A stretch of DNA of 64,000 nucleotides from NCBI GenBank assembly GCA_020851635.1, contig JADZCJ010000144.1:62001-126000 (forward strand). Direction: 5' to 3'. The DNA is from Anaerolineae bacterium. GTDB lineage: Bacteria; Chloroflexota; Anaerolineae; UBA4142; SHND01. The notes beneath the pieces were generated by a model. It was not told where the DNA came from. It saw nothing but the letters and a program-made list of their open reading frames with translations, and ran no database searches. The number at the start of each line of letters is the position of its first letter. The first letter of the stretch is position 1. Of the stretch, positions 43,942-52,785 are shown piece after piece. A program made the translations under genes and the position numbers.

Positions 43942-46691
43942 GTTTTTGACGCCGACGACGTTACTTTGTCTTTTTGATTAAAATCGTCAACATACAAAGC
44001 GTTGCTGTCAAACTCTATATTTTGGCGACTCTCGCCGACATGCTCGAGCACTTTGGCGATCAAGCCGGTCCAACCCGTTTGATGGCTCGCGCCGCGCCCC
44101 GAACCATTGTCGCCATGAAAATATTCGTGAAACAGTATATAGTCCTTCCAATGCGGGTCGTTTTGCAAACGATCGTAATCATTAAACACGGCGCGTCTCC
44201 CCGATTCGTCGCGCACAAAAATCCGCACGAGCCGCCGCAGCAGTTCGTTTGCCACCTCGCCCAGGGTCATCATTTGCCCCGACCCCGTCGGACATTCCAC
44301 CTTGAAATCATCTTGAAAATAACGATGAAAGAGCAACAAACTCTCGATCACGAGATAATTGAGCGAAAACCAGATGGGACCGCGCCAATTGGAATTGCCG
44401 CCAAACAGATTGTCGGTGGACTCGCCGGGAGCATAATTCAATTGGAGATGATACCCCAGCACGTCCGCCATAAATGGGTGCCGGTCGTAGATTTTGGAAA
44501 CACTACGCAGCCCATAGGGCGAAAGAAACTCGTTCTCGTCGAGCATATACCCAAGCAAGCGCCGCAGCTGTTCGGGCTTGACCACCGCAAGAAGCACCCG
44601 GTTGCCCTCACTCTGCGCCGTCAAAAACGTAATCTTGTCCGCAAGATCGGGGCGATGCTCGGTGAACCAGCGAAGCCGTTTCTGAAATTCGGGAAAATCG
44701 GCGAGAAATTTTGAAAAGGTGCTCACGACGGCAAACAGAGGGACAAACCCAACCATGGTGCGCGTCGGAACCGCAATATGCTCGCCATCCTTGAACCGAA
44801 GATGGTCGTAAAAAAATCCGTCCTTTTCATCCCACAAACTGCTGTCAGTTTCGTTGTTCATGGCGCCGGCGATCAAGAGCGCGTGCTCGACAAATTTCGT
44901 CGCCATGCCCTGATAGATCGGGTTCGTTTCCGCAAGTATCAAGGCAAGCGCCAGCATCCGCATGGAAAAGGTTGCCATCCAACTCGTGCCATCCGATTGT
45001 TCGAGGATGACGCCCGGCGGCAATTTCATATTGCGGTCAAATGCCCCGATATTGTCCAACCCCAGAAAGCCGCCCTGAAACAAGTTGTTTGACTCGACAT
45101 CCTTGCGGTTGACCCACCAGGTAAAGTTGAGCAAGAGTTTCTGAAATAGCTCTTCCAACCAGGGCAGGTCCGGCTTGCCCGTTTTCAAAGATTCGAATTC
45201 GATGATCCGTTGGGCAGCCCAGGCATGCACGGGCGGGTTGACGTCGTCGAAATCCCACTCGCACGCGGGAATCTGTCCATTCGGGCTCGTATACCACTCG
45301 CGCAGCATCAACAACAGCTGCTCCTTGGCGAATTCAATGTCCACGAGCGCCAGCGCCACACAGTGGAATGCAAGGTCCCACGACGCATACCACGGAAACT
45401 CCCACTTGTCCGGCATCGAAATGACATCGGCGTTATACAGGTGCTGCCAACCCCTGTTGCGCCCGAACCAGCGTTCCGCGGGCGGCGGCGGTTGTTTTGG
45501 GTCGCCTTGCAGCCACCGGCGGACGTTATAGTGATAATACTGTTTCGACCACAACAAACCGCCAAGCGCCTGGCGCATGACGCGCGCCTCGTCCTCCGAG
45601 AGCGAGCCGGGGATCACCCCCGTATAAAACTCGTCCGCCTCGCGTCGGCGCGCCGTCAAGACGGTTTCAAATTCCGCGCCCAGCGGGTCTTGGAGCGCGT
45701 TATTTGCAAAACGCAAGCGGACGCGCGCCGATTCGCCCGCGCCGATTTGCAGCGAATAATACGGCGCAGCTTTGGTCCCGCGATGGGCAGGATTTACAGC
45801 TTGCGTCTTGTGCCAGACCAGATATTCATGAAACGCGTCCTTGACATACGGCGTCGCGTTTACTCCGCCATAGAGACGCTCGACATTCGTTTCGTTCTCG
45901 GTAAACAGCGTCACCGCCGTCGGCTCGAAATACAGAAACATGGTCCCGTATATATCATGCACGAGTCGGATGTGCGGCGCGCTCTTGTTTGCCAGCGCGA
46001 GGACGGGCTTGGGGTTCGCGTCGTCCCAGCTCCACATGTTGCGAAACCAGACCGTTGGTAGCAAATCCAAGCGCGCGGTCTCGGGACCGCGATTGTATGC
46101 CGTGATTTCGATCAGGATGTCGTCGGGCGCGGCTTTGGCATACTCGACAAACACATCAAAGTAACGTGACCCGTCGAAAACGCCCGTGTCAATCAATTCG
46201 TATTCGGGGTCCGATTTACCGCGACGGCTGCTCTCGGCAATCAAGTCCGCATAAGGATATTCCGCCTGCGGATACTTGTACAGATATTTCATGTACGAGT
46301 GCGTGGGCGTGGAATCAAGATAATAGTAATATTCTTTGACGTCTTCGCCGTGATTGCTCTGCGAGCCGGTCAGTCCGAAAGCGCGCTCTTTGAGGATCGG
46401 GTCCTTGCCATTCCACAGGGCGAGGGCGAAACAAATGCGCTGATGCTCGTCGCAAATGCCACCCATGCCATCTTCACTCCAACGATAGGCGCGCGAACGC
46501 GCGTGGTCATGTGGAAAATAGTTCCAGGCGTCGCCGTCTGCCGAGTAATCTTCGCGCACCGTGCCCCACGCGCGCTCGCTGAGATAAGGTCCCCATCGTT
46601 TCCACGCGGCGACCCCACGATCCGCATCATTCAGACGCGCCTGTTCGGCAGAGACGGCGTTTGCGGCAGATTTCATTTTTTGGGTTGGCAT
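43938..46691 (-). CDS. GH63-type glucosidase
   Basis: About 917 residues from ATG 46691; an ATG five codons later and a longer frame also exist. The protein has the MGS-like/GH63 plan: RWGPYLSERAWGTVREDYS, GMGGICDEHQRICFALALW and a beta-sandwich N-terminal half, then an (alpha/alpha)6 barrel with FPWYASWDLAFHCVALA, ACEWDFDDVNPPVHAW, GGFLGLDNIG, DGTSWMATFSMRM and NSNWRGPIWFSLNYL. By family it hydrolyses alpha-glucosides such as glucosylglycerate, kojibiose or related oligosaccharides in the cytosol; no signal peptide is seen. It is translationally coupled to tag downstream. Confidence 0.88.
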   Translation of the reverse strand: MPTQKMKSAANAVSAEQARLNDADRGVAAWKRWGPYLSERAWGTVREDYSADGDAWNYFPHDHARSRAYRWSEDGMGGICDEHQRICFALALWNGKDPILKERAFGLTGSQSNHGEDVKEYYYYLDSTPTHSYMKYLYKYPQAEYPYADLIAESSRRGKSDPEYELIDTGVFDGSRYFDVFVEYAKAAPDDILIEITAYNRGPETARLDLLPTVWFRNMWSWDDANPKPVLALANKSAPHIRLVHDIYGTMFLYFEPTAVTLFTENETNVERLYGGVNATPYVKDAFHEYLVWHKTQAVNPAHRGTKAAPYYSLQIGAGESARVRLRFANNALQDPLGAEFETVLTARRREADEFYTGVIPGSLSEDEARVMRQALGGLLWSKQYYHYNVRRWLQGDPKQPPPPAERWFGRNRGWQHLYNADVISMPDKWEFPWYASWDLAFHCVALALVDIEFAKEQLLLMLREWYTSPNGQIPACEWDFDDVNPPVHAWAAQRIIEFESLKTGKPDLPWLEELFQKLLLNFTWWVNRKDVESNNLFQGGFLGLDNIGAFDRNMKLPPGVILEQSDGTSWMATFSMRMLALALILAETNPIYQGMATKFVEHALLIAGAMNNETDSSLWDEKDGFFYDHLRFKDGEHIAVPTRTMVGFVPLFAVVSTFSKFLADFPEFQKRLRWFTEHRPDLADKITFLTAQSEGNRVLLAVVKPEQLRRLLGYMLDENEFLSPYGLRSVSKIYDRHPFMADVLGYHLQLNYAPGESTDNLFGGNSNWRGPIWFSLNYLVIESLLLFHRYFQDDFKVECPTGSGQMMTLGEVANELLRRLVRIFVRDESGRRAVFNDYDRLQNDPHWKDYILFHEYFHGDNGSGRGASHQTGWTGLIAKVLEHVGESRQNIEFDSNALYVDDFNQKDKVTSSASKT

Positions 46692-46963
46692 AAGCTCAGG
46701 GCTTTTTCTTTCCCCGCCCCCGTCTTGTTCTGTCGTCCGATTCAATTTGCCGGTCCGGACAGCTTGCAAAAACCCCGGCATCCTCAATAAAGGGCATTTT
46801 CGACAACCCGCTGTAACAAAAAGAAATGGTGTGTCCTGAGCGCATCAGTACGCACCATCCGGCGGACCCGGGCAATCTTTGCTGCCTGGCGACAGTATAA
46901 AGCTATGCCAAAACAAGTTCAAGGCACAATCGCAAATTCCAAACCGCTGAATATTCGCTTGTA

Positions 46964-47011
46964 TACACCCAATGTACTCCACGATGGGGGATGCCAACGC
47001 CGTAAATCGGC
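46964..47011 (+). repeat. Dispersed structured element C, copy 1
   Basis: TACACCCAATGTACTCC followed by GGGGGATGCCAACGCCG and AAATCGGC. Copy 2 is at 52054-52102 with six to eight differences. Two adjacent short stems can form, and the second stem is kept although its bases differ. Confidence 0.65.
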
Positions 47012-47088
47012 ATATATTGGATAATTGGCGGCGGCGCAACCCGTCCCCGTCAGGGATGTGCGCCCCATCTTGATTGCGAGTAGGGCGC

Positions 47089-47157
47089 GCTCGCCGCAGC
47101 GTGCCGGGTAGGGAACGAAACAGCGTTCGTTGCTTATCATTCAAAAACGTGTCGCAC
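47089..47157 (+). repeat. Palindromic dispersed element B, copy 2
   Basis: GCTCGCCGCAGCGTGCC, then GGGAACGAAACAGCGTTCGTT, then GTGTCGCAC, same orientation as 37312-37380. Confidence 0.7.
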
Positions 47158-47174
47158 ACCTTCCCGCCAAAGCA

Positions 47175-47183
47175 TGCTATAAT
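47175..47183 (+). promoter_or_regulatory. Extended -10 box upstream of the phasin-like gene
   Basis: TGC then TATAAT; transcription would start near 47190, so element D (47238-47331) would be in the 5' leader. The 570-bp gap 46788-47361 holds this, elements B, C and D, and no gene. Confidence 0.5.
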
Positions 47184-47237
47184 CCAAGTTTGGCAGCACA
47201 GACCTGCTCAAACCGGTTGACGAGCGATACACTCTAT

Positions 47238-47331
47238 TAGTGCAACAACATGAGATTGCGGCGTTGAGCGTCGAATTTTGTAACTCGCGTGCCATCACCT
47301 GACTCGGCAATTTCATCATGTTGTTGCACTA
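47238..47331 (+). repeat. Element D, copy 2, with perfect terminal inverted repeats
   Basis: A 94-bp element bounded by TAGTGCAACAACATGA and its exact reverse complement TCATGTTGTTGCACTA. Its interior matches 36161-36239. It is either a miniature inverted-repeat element or a structured leader. Confidence 0.75.
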
Positions 47332-47361
47332 TCGGCTGCAAATTCATTCAGGAGAAAAAAC

Positions 47362-47772
47362 ATGGCAATTGAAAACCCAATCCCGGCAGACCAAACGTCC
47401 ATACCGGCAGAAAATGAACGTCCGCTCACAGAGGCGGCGAGCAAGCTGGTGCTTGCTTCGATTGGCGGCGTAGCGCTGGCTCAAGATGCCGTCGAGGGCA
47501 TGCTCAAGAAAATGGTCGAACGGGGCGAAAAGAGCCAAAAACAAGCTCGCCTCCGCATGGACAAGTTGCGCGCCAAGGGACCCAAATTCTCGCGCAGCGG
47601 TGTGCGTGATTTGACCGGTTCCGTTCGGGATGCAGCAGAGTTGCCCTCCAAAGCCGATATTCAGGGACTGCACGATCAAATCGCCGCGCTGTCCGCCAAA
47701 GTGGACCAACTCACCAAAGAAAAAGCTGAATCGGCGATCCCCACCCCGCCCAAACCATCTTCGAAACCATAG
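47362..47772 (+). CDS. Phasin-like/coiled-coil protein
   Basis: 136 residues, CAGGAGAAAAAAC ahead of the ATG. N-terminal 20 residues polar, then an amphipathic helix (SKLVLASIGGVALAQDAVEG), a Lys/Arg-rich segment (KKMVERGEKSQKQARLRMDK) and a C-terminal coiled coil (LHDQIAALSAKVDQLTKE), ending in a Pro/Ser-rich tail. This matches the layout of PhaF/phasin-type granule-associated proteins, with a surface-binding helix followed by a basic region. No PHA synthase is in the window, though a WS/DGAT is 8 kb away. Binding to a lipid body or membrane is inferred. Confidence 0.6.
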   Translation: MAIENPIPADQTSIPAENERPLTEAASKLVLASIGGVALAQDAVEGMLKKMVERGEKSQKQARLRMDKLRAKGPKFSRSGVRDLTGSVRDAAELPSKADIQGLHDQIAALSAKVDQLTKEKAESAIPTPPKPSSKP

Positions 47773-47895
47773 TTCTCTTGCCGCACCCGGCGCGCAATTT
47801 GAATGGGCATACCCCACCGTCAAGATGAAAGGGGGTTTATTTGTTGTTCCCGAAAATTCCGACATTCGCGTTGATGGTCATGGCAAGGAGGAACA

Positions 47896-48615
47896 ATGCC
47901 TGTTGATTCGAGTCCTGAGGAATGGATGGAACCCGAACAAGATTGGGCACGCGACCGCGAACAGCGCAACGGCGCGGTGCGAATTGTGATCGAGGGACCT
48001 GCGCCGGAACGATACACCCTCGAGATGCTGGCGAGTCTGCTCCTGGGGAGCGCGACAGAAGGCAGCGAACAATTTGCGCGCCGTTTGGATCGTTGGCAAG
48101 CCAACATTGACGCTCGCGGCAAAAAAATCTATTCAGAATCTCCTCACGAGACCGAGGAGGAACGACTGCGCTATGCGCTCATCGGGTTACTCTCGACTGC
48201 GCCGGGAGCGGCGCAAAGAACTTTGGCGGCTGCGGTACGCGCGTCCGACTCGGCATATGGTCTGATGTCGCAAATTCTCAGTCCCGTGTCAAACAGTCGC
48301 TTCGGACGACCCCTACAGCGTCGCTATGACCGCTACGCGGCGCATGGCGCAACCATCGTCGAACGCTGGATTGACCTTGGGCGCGCGACAGAGCAGCGTG
48401 GGCGTGCGATGGCGCGCGAGGCAGCGTTTGACGGTGAGGATGAAGCGTTCGACCACGTAATCGGCGTCCTGGCGACCAAACCGGAGGTGCGCGATCTCGT
48501 TACCCAGCAAAGCATGGGCATGGCGCAAGAATTGATGGAGGTTTTGCGCGAGCGAACATACGAGTCGGACTCGAAATGGGAGGTTCGCATCCGTCGCCTG
48601 CTGCGGCGAGGTTAG
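47896..48615 (+). CDS. Protein of unknown function, helical
   Basis: 239 residues, strong AAGGAGGAACA. Mostly helical with many Arg/Glu: YTLEMLASLLLGSATEGSEQ, ALIGLLSTAPGAAQRTLAAA, TIVERWIDLGRATEQRGRAM and VLATKPEVRDLVTQQSMGMA. No TM segment or signal peptide. The pair ERWIDLGRATEQRGRAMAR and VRDLVTQQSMGMAQELMEVL resembles helices in phasin-adjacent or membrane-surface proteins, but I recognise no family. It starts 124 bp after the phasin-like gene and runs 6 bp into the RDD gene, so it belongs to an operon with the membrane proteins that follow. Confidence 0.6.
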   Translation: MPVDSSPEEWMEPEQDWARDREQRNGAVRIVIEGPAPERYTLEMLASLLLGSATEGSEQFARRLDRWQANIDARGKKIYSESPHETEEERLRYALIGLLSTAPGAAQRTLAAAVRASDSAYGLMSQILSPVSNSRFGRPLQRRYDRYAAHGATIVERWIDLGRATEQRGRAMAREAAFDGEDEAFDHVIGVLATKPEVRDLVTQQSMGMAQELMEVLRERTYESDSKWEVRIRRLLRRG

Positions 48616-48621
48616 CCGGAG

Positions 48622-49233
48622 ATGACAAAACTTGTGGATCGAGACGCGAGCACATTCCAGATGATGAGAACAACGCCCACTCTGGCAGCGGTTGCAGCGA
48701 TGCCGCTCCATCAAGCCGGTTTTGTGAGTCGCGCGGCGGCGTTCGTGCTGGACGTGCTCCTGGTGACCGCAGGCAGCATCATCTTTGCCGCGCTTGTAAG
48801 TTTGCTTTTGAGTTTTTTTGGGTTTGATACGCAGACTTTATCAATTGACAATCCCGCGACCAGCATCCTGGGCGTCATCCAAATCATCATCATCGCAATT
48901 TCAACCATATCCGTTTTTCTCTTTGTTCCCGGCTATTTCATCCTTTCTTGGGTGCTCGTGGGAGCGACACCCGGCAAACAAGTTCTTGGGCTGCGCGTTA
49001 TTCGCACAAACAAGACCCCGTTGGGCTGGGGACGCGCCATCGTTCGCTTTGTTGGTTATTATATCTCTGCCATTGCTTTTTTCCTTGGTTATCTCTGGGT
49101 TTTTGTGGACGGCAGACGCCAGGCATGGCACGACAAAATGGCGGATACGTTTGTGGTCTATAGCTGGGATATCGCCAAGTTCGAAACTGACCGCGCAGAT
49201 ACGGCTTCGGGACAGGCAGGGACAAAGAATTGA
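48622..49233 (+). CDS. RDD-family membrane protein
   Basis: 203 residues. The defining R..D..D pattern appears as GFVSRAAAFVLDVLLVTAG in TM1, and the characteristic GATPGKQVLGLRVIRTN followed by RAIVRFVGYYISA and DGRRQAWHDKMADTFVV is present. Four or so TM segments. The role of RDD proteins is poorly defined; some exchange Na+ or H+. Its TGA overlaps the squalene synthase ATG by one base (TGATG), so the two are translationally coupled. Confidence 0.85.
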   Translation: MTKLVDRDASTFQMMRTTPTLAAVAAMPLHQAGFVSRAAAFVLDVLLVTAGSIIFAALVSLLLSFFGFDTQTLSIDNPATSILGVIQIIIIAISTISVFLFVPGYFILSWVLVGATPGKQVLGLRVIRTNKTPLGWGRAIVRFVGYYISAIAFFLGYLWVFVDGRRQAWHDKMADTFVVYSWDIAKFETDRADTASGQAGTKN

Positions 49234-50321
49234 TGCAACCGATTGATTCATTCATACCAACGGCGCACCAACAGAGTTATCTCCAACAGAAATTGCAGGA
49301 CGTCTCGCGCTCTTTTGCGCTCGTCGTGCCATTTCTCGAAACACCCTTGCAGCATTACCTGGCGACCGCCTACCTGATTTGTCGGGTCGTTGACAATATC
49401 GAGGATTCCGGACAGGATGCCGAGTGGAAATTTCAACGTTTTGCCGAATTTTCGCGTTTGCTGGGCGCGCCTGAAAACGCAGTCGAGATCCTGGCAACTT
49501 GGACCCGCGAGGACTGGCCCGCCCTGACCGAACGGGAGCGGGACATGATGAACCTCAACGGAGGGCTTGAATTGTGGCAAATTTTTGCCGCAATGCCTCC
49601 TGCAACGCAGGCAACCACGCGGTTCTGGGTGGGAATTATGACAGAGGGCATGAAACAGCAGAGCGACTCGGCGCACCCGTACGCAATGATCCATCGGAAC
49701 GGACATCAGATTCTGGAATCGAAAGACGCATATGACCGGTATTGTTATTATGTGGCGGGGACGGTCGGGCATCTTGTCACCGAGCTTGTCATAGTTCAGT
49801 ACGATTTTCCCGAAGAGGTTGCGCGCCCCCTGCGCGCACGCGCAGAAGCTTGCGGGCGCGCCCTGCAAAAAACAAACATCATCAAAGATTTTGTTCAAGA
49901 CCTCGAACGGCAGGTTTCATATTTGCCGGACAGCTGGCTGCAGTTGGCTGACTATAGCCCGCTTGCGCTTTGCGGCGCCGCACCGAGCTGGACCGAAATG
50001 GTGCTTGACGACCTGCTCTCCGACTTGGGGATGGCGACCGAATACGTAGTAACCCTGCCTCTTGCGGCAACGGGGTATCGGCGCGCCGCGCTTTTGTGCC
50101 TCTTGCCCGCCTACCAGACGGTTTTATTGGCAGCCCGGCGACGAGATGCCCTTTTCACAAGCGAGCACCAAATAAAAATCTCTCACGCTGCGATGGCACA
50201 ATGCCTTGCGGATTCGGAGGCAATGCTGCAAGATAACGAGCTGCTGATAACATACAGCCGACGAATTACCGAGGACATACAGGACCGGTTGAGTCAGCGG
50301 GTTATGGTTCCCGCGGCTTGA
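49233..50321 (+). CDS. Squalene synthase-like prenyltransferase
   Basis: 362 residues from ATG 49233. Two Asp-rich motifs of head-to-head synthases: ICRVVDNIEDSGQD, and QKTNIIKDFVQDLERQVSYL. CYYVAGTVGHLVTELVI is the squalene/phytoene signature helix, and YLATAYLICR precedes the first motif. It condenses two farnesyl (or geranylgeranyl) diphosphates at the membrane; the sequence favours squalene synthase over CrtB. No hopene cyclase or desaturase is next to it. It follows an RDD protein and precedes a UbiB-type kinase by 24 bp. Confidence 0.87.
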   Translation: MQPIDSFIPTAHQQSYLQQKLQDVSRSFALVVPFLETPLQHYLATAYLICRVVDNIEDSGQDAEWKFQRFAEFSRLLGAPENAVEILATWTREDWPALTERERDMMNLNGGLELWQIFAAMPPATQATTRFWVGIMTEGMKQQSDSAHPYAMIHRNGHQILESKDAYDRYCYYVAGTVGHLVTELVIVQYDFPEEVARPLRARAEACGRALQKTNIIKDFVQDLERQVSYLPDSWLQLADYSPLALCGAAPSWTEMVLDDLLSDLGMATEYVVTLPLAATGYRRAALLCLLPAYQTVLLAARRRDALFTSEHQIKISHAAMAQCLADSEAMLQDNELLITYSRRITEDIQDRLSQRVMVPAA

Positions 50322-50345
50322 CCCTACTCTCTTTACGGGTCTCTA

Positions 50346-52013
50346 GTGCCAAACGAGCACGCGTCGCATGCCACCGGTTCGGAGTTTGAACTCTTTCGAG
50401 AGCAGCGCCCGGCGGGGTTGGTCAGCCGCTTTTTCATCACCTTCGGGCAGCTCCTTGGTTTGTTGCTGGGTGGCATCAATGTCTATCTGACAGATCAAAA
50501 AGCAAGGGGTCAGGCAAATCGCCTCCCCTTGCTGTTTTTGCGTTTCTGGCTTTTCTTGCTGCGCCCCTTTCTCGACAAAAAAATCATCTACAAACCGTTT
50601 CCGGTACAGTTTCGGTTGCGGCTGGAGCAGCTGGGACCAACCTATATCAAACTCGGTCAAATCCTCAGTCTCCGCGAAGATCTGCTGCCAAGTTCGATCA
50701 CGAATGAACTCAAAAATCTGCTCGACCGACTTCCCGCCGTGCCGATCGAGCGCTTTCAAGAGCTGGTCCTCGCTGATCTCAAGCGCCCCCTCGATACGCT
50801 TTTCCGTTGGATAGACCCCAAACCTCTCGGCTCGGCTTCGCTTGCCCAAACGCACCGGGCGCGGCTCGTGTCCGGCGAACGCGTGGCGCTCAAGGTCCTG
50901 AAACCCGGCGTCCGCCGAACCGTCGAGACCGACACGCGATTGCTTGGCTTATTTGGCCGGTTTTTGCAGATTTTCCTCGCGCGCTATCAACCCAAACGCC
51001 TGATTGATGAATTTTGTCGCTACACACTGCATGAAGTAGACCTGCGTTTTGAGGCAGACAACGCCGAGGCGTTTGCCGCAAATTTCAAGTCCCAGCCCGA
51101 GATCCATTTTCCCAAGATCTATCGCGAATACAGCAACCGCGACGTATTGTGCATGGAATATTTTCGAGGGATCAAACCGGACGCGCGGGCGGCGGCAGTC
51201 CTGACACCGCAGGAAAAGAACAAAGTCGTGCAGTTGGGGATTGGCGCGATTATTCAAATGATTTTCCGCGATGGTTTTTTCCACGCCGACCTGCATCCGG
51301 GAAATCTTATAATCTTCAAGGATGCGAGTGTCGGTTTTATTGACCTGGGAATGGTAGGGCGTTTCGAACACGAGACCAAGAGACGTCTCTTTTACTATTT
51401 CTATTCGCTCGTGATGAACGAGCCGGAAAATGCAGCTCGCTATCTCGCCTCCCTGTCACTGCCGGTCCAGAACAGCGATGTAGAAGGTTTTCAGCGGGCG
51501 GTTTCGGGGCTTTACGCTCGCTTTTTGCGTTCGCCGAGTTTCAAGGATTTTTCACTGGCGCAGGTGATCCTGCAATCTATTTTGCTTGCGGGACAATATC
51601 GCATCGAGTATCCGAGTGAGATCATTTTGATGGTCAAGGCGCTCGTCACGGTGGAAGGCGTCGGCAACGTGATCGTCCCCGGGATTGATATTGTCCAGGC
51701 CTCGCGCCAACATGTTCGCCGTCTGCTGATAGATGAATTCAACCCCGCAAAAATACTCCGATCGAATCTTCTGGTTGTGCCCGAAATCATTGACATTTTG
51801 AACCGGAGCCCTCTTGTGCTGACCGAGGGGCTGGCGCTCGTCGAAAAAAACCTCAAGAAACCAACAAACGACAAACCGCTCGTCGGGGTTGAACGCGCCA
51901 TCGTCGTCGCAGCCGCGCTGGTCGCCGTCGCCATTTTGTATGGCGTAAATGCGCCGTGGTACATCCTCGCCGGAGTAGGAGTCGTCGCGCTGGTAGCTCT
52001 TTTACGCAAATGA
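50346..52013 (+). CDS. ABC1/UbiB-family atypical kinase
   Basis: 555 residues from a GTG. Family motifs: KxGQ in LGPTYIKLGQILSLREDLLP, PLGSASLAQTHRARL (modified nucleotide loop, Ala-rich), VALKVLKPGV (Lys), FFHADLHPGNLIIF and FIDLGMVGRF. N-terminal and C-terminal TM segments (FFITFGQLLGLLLGG at the start; AIVVAAALVAVAILYG at the end) fit the UbiB plan. These proteins regulate quinone or prenyl-lipid metabolism through ATPase activity. Its position after a squalene synthase suggests involvement in isoprenoid lipid handling. Confidence 0.9.
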   Translation: MPNEHASHATGSEFELFREQRPAGLVSRFFITFGQLLGLLLGGINVYLTDQKARGQANRLPLLFLRFWLFLLRPFLDKKIIYKPFPVQFRLRLEQLGPTYIKLGQILSLREDLLPSSITNELKNLLDRLPAVPIERFQELVLADLKRPLDTLFRWIDPKPLGSASLAQTHRARLVSGERVALKVLKPGVRRTVETDTRLLGLFGRFLQIFLARYQPKRLIDEFCRYTLHEVDLRFEADNAEAFAANFKSQPEIHFPKIYREYSNRDVLCMEYFRGIKPDARAAAVLTPQEKNKVVQLGIGAIIQMIFRDGFFHADLHPGNLIIFKDASVGFIDLGMVGRFEHETKRRLFYYFYSLVMNEPENAARYLASLSLPVQNSDVEGFQRAVSGLYARFLRSPSFKDFSLAQVILQSILLAGQYRIEYPSEIILMVKALVTVEGVGNVIVPGIDIVQASRQHVRRLLIDEFNPAKILRSNLLVVPEIIDILNRSPLVLTEGLALVEKNLKKPTNDKPLVGVERAIVVAAALVAVAILYGVNAPWYILAGVGVVALVALLRK

Positions 52014-52053
52014 GCGGTTTTTGGCTGTCCCTCTGACGGCGCGCTTTCATAGA

Positions 52054-52102
52054 TACACCCAAGGTACTCCGCGTTGGGGGATGCCAACGCCGGAAATCCG
52101 GC
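52054..52102 (+). repeat. Dispersed structured element C, copy 2
   Basis: TACACCCAAGGTACTCC then GCGTTGGGGGATGCCAACGC and GCCGGAAATCCGGC. Both segments fold into perfect short hairpins. It ends 14 bp before the ktrA start codon. Confidence 0.65.
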
Positions 52103-52116
52103 TAGACTGTTGAGCA

Positions 52117-52785
52117 ATGGCTCACCGGCAGGTCAATTCCGAGTTTGCAGTGATCGGTCTGGGACGTTTTGGCGCCAGTGTGGCAAAGGCATTGACCGAG
52201 CGCGGCTTGACCGTCCTCGGCATTGACCTGAACATGCAGATCGTCCAGGAGCTCGCGGATGAAATTACCCAAACCGTCGCCCTTGACGCCACGGACCAGG
52301 ACGCGCTGAGCGCGGTAGATATCGGGCTCTATCCGATCGTGATTGTAAGCATTGGCAATGATTTCGAGGACAAGATTTTGACAACGCTTGCCCTCAAAGC
52401 ACTCGGTGTTCAACGGGTGATCTGCAGCGCCGCAAATGAGCGCGAGAAAATGATTCTGCTCAAGATCGGCGCCGACGAGATCGTGCTGCCCGAATACGAT
52501 TCGGGACGCCGTCTTGCGCTGGGGCTGGCAATGCCCAGTCTGCTCGACTATCTGCCCCTGGGGCGGGGTTATTCCATCAGCGAACTTGAGCTGCCCGCCG
52601 ATTTTGTGGGCAAGACGGTGCGCGATGCTGACTTGCGAATAGAGTTTGGTTTGACGTTGGTCGCGATTCGGCGCGGCGAGGAGGTCATCATCTCTCCACC
52701 CGCGGACGAGATCTACAGGCAGGGCGACCAACTCGTCCTCATTGGCAAGGTTGCCGATTTGGACCGGTTGGCAGAACGCGCATGA
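52117..52785 (+). CDS. ktrA: Potassium uptake regulator KtrA/TrkA
   Basis: 222 residues. The RCK N-domain binds nucleotide through FAVIGLGRFGASVAKALTE and the acidic end of strand 2 (LGIDLN), with VALDATDQDAL after it. A linker leads to a TrkA-C domain (ELPADFVGKTVRDADLRIEF, LVLIGKVADLDRL). KtrA forms an octameric ring that gates KtrB in response to ATP/ADP and, in some species, c-di-AMP. It overlaps ktrB by four bases (ATGA). A small structured repeat lies directly before its start, and I see no clear ribosome site. Confidence 0.93.
   Translation: MAHRQVNSEFAVIGLGRFGASVAKALTERGLTVLGIDLNMQIVQELADEITQTVALDATDQDALSAVDIGLYPIVIVSIGNDFEDKILTTLALKALGVQRVICSAANEREKMILLKIGADEIVLPEYDSGRRLALGLAMPSLLDYLPLGRGYSISELELPADFVGKTVRDADLRIEFGLTLVAIRRGEEVIISPPADEIYRQGDQLVLIGKVADLDRLAERA

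Noticed and set aside
46845-47159. 104-codon frame in the repeat island
   Set aside because: It runs through elements B and C, lacks a ribosome site, and reproduces repeat-derived residues found at other loci.
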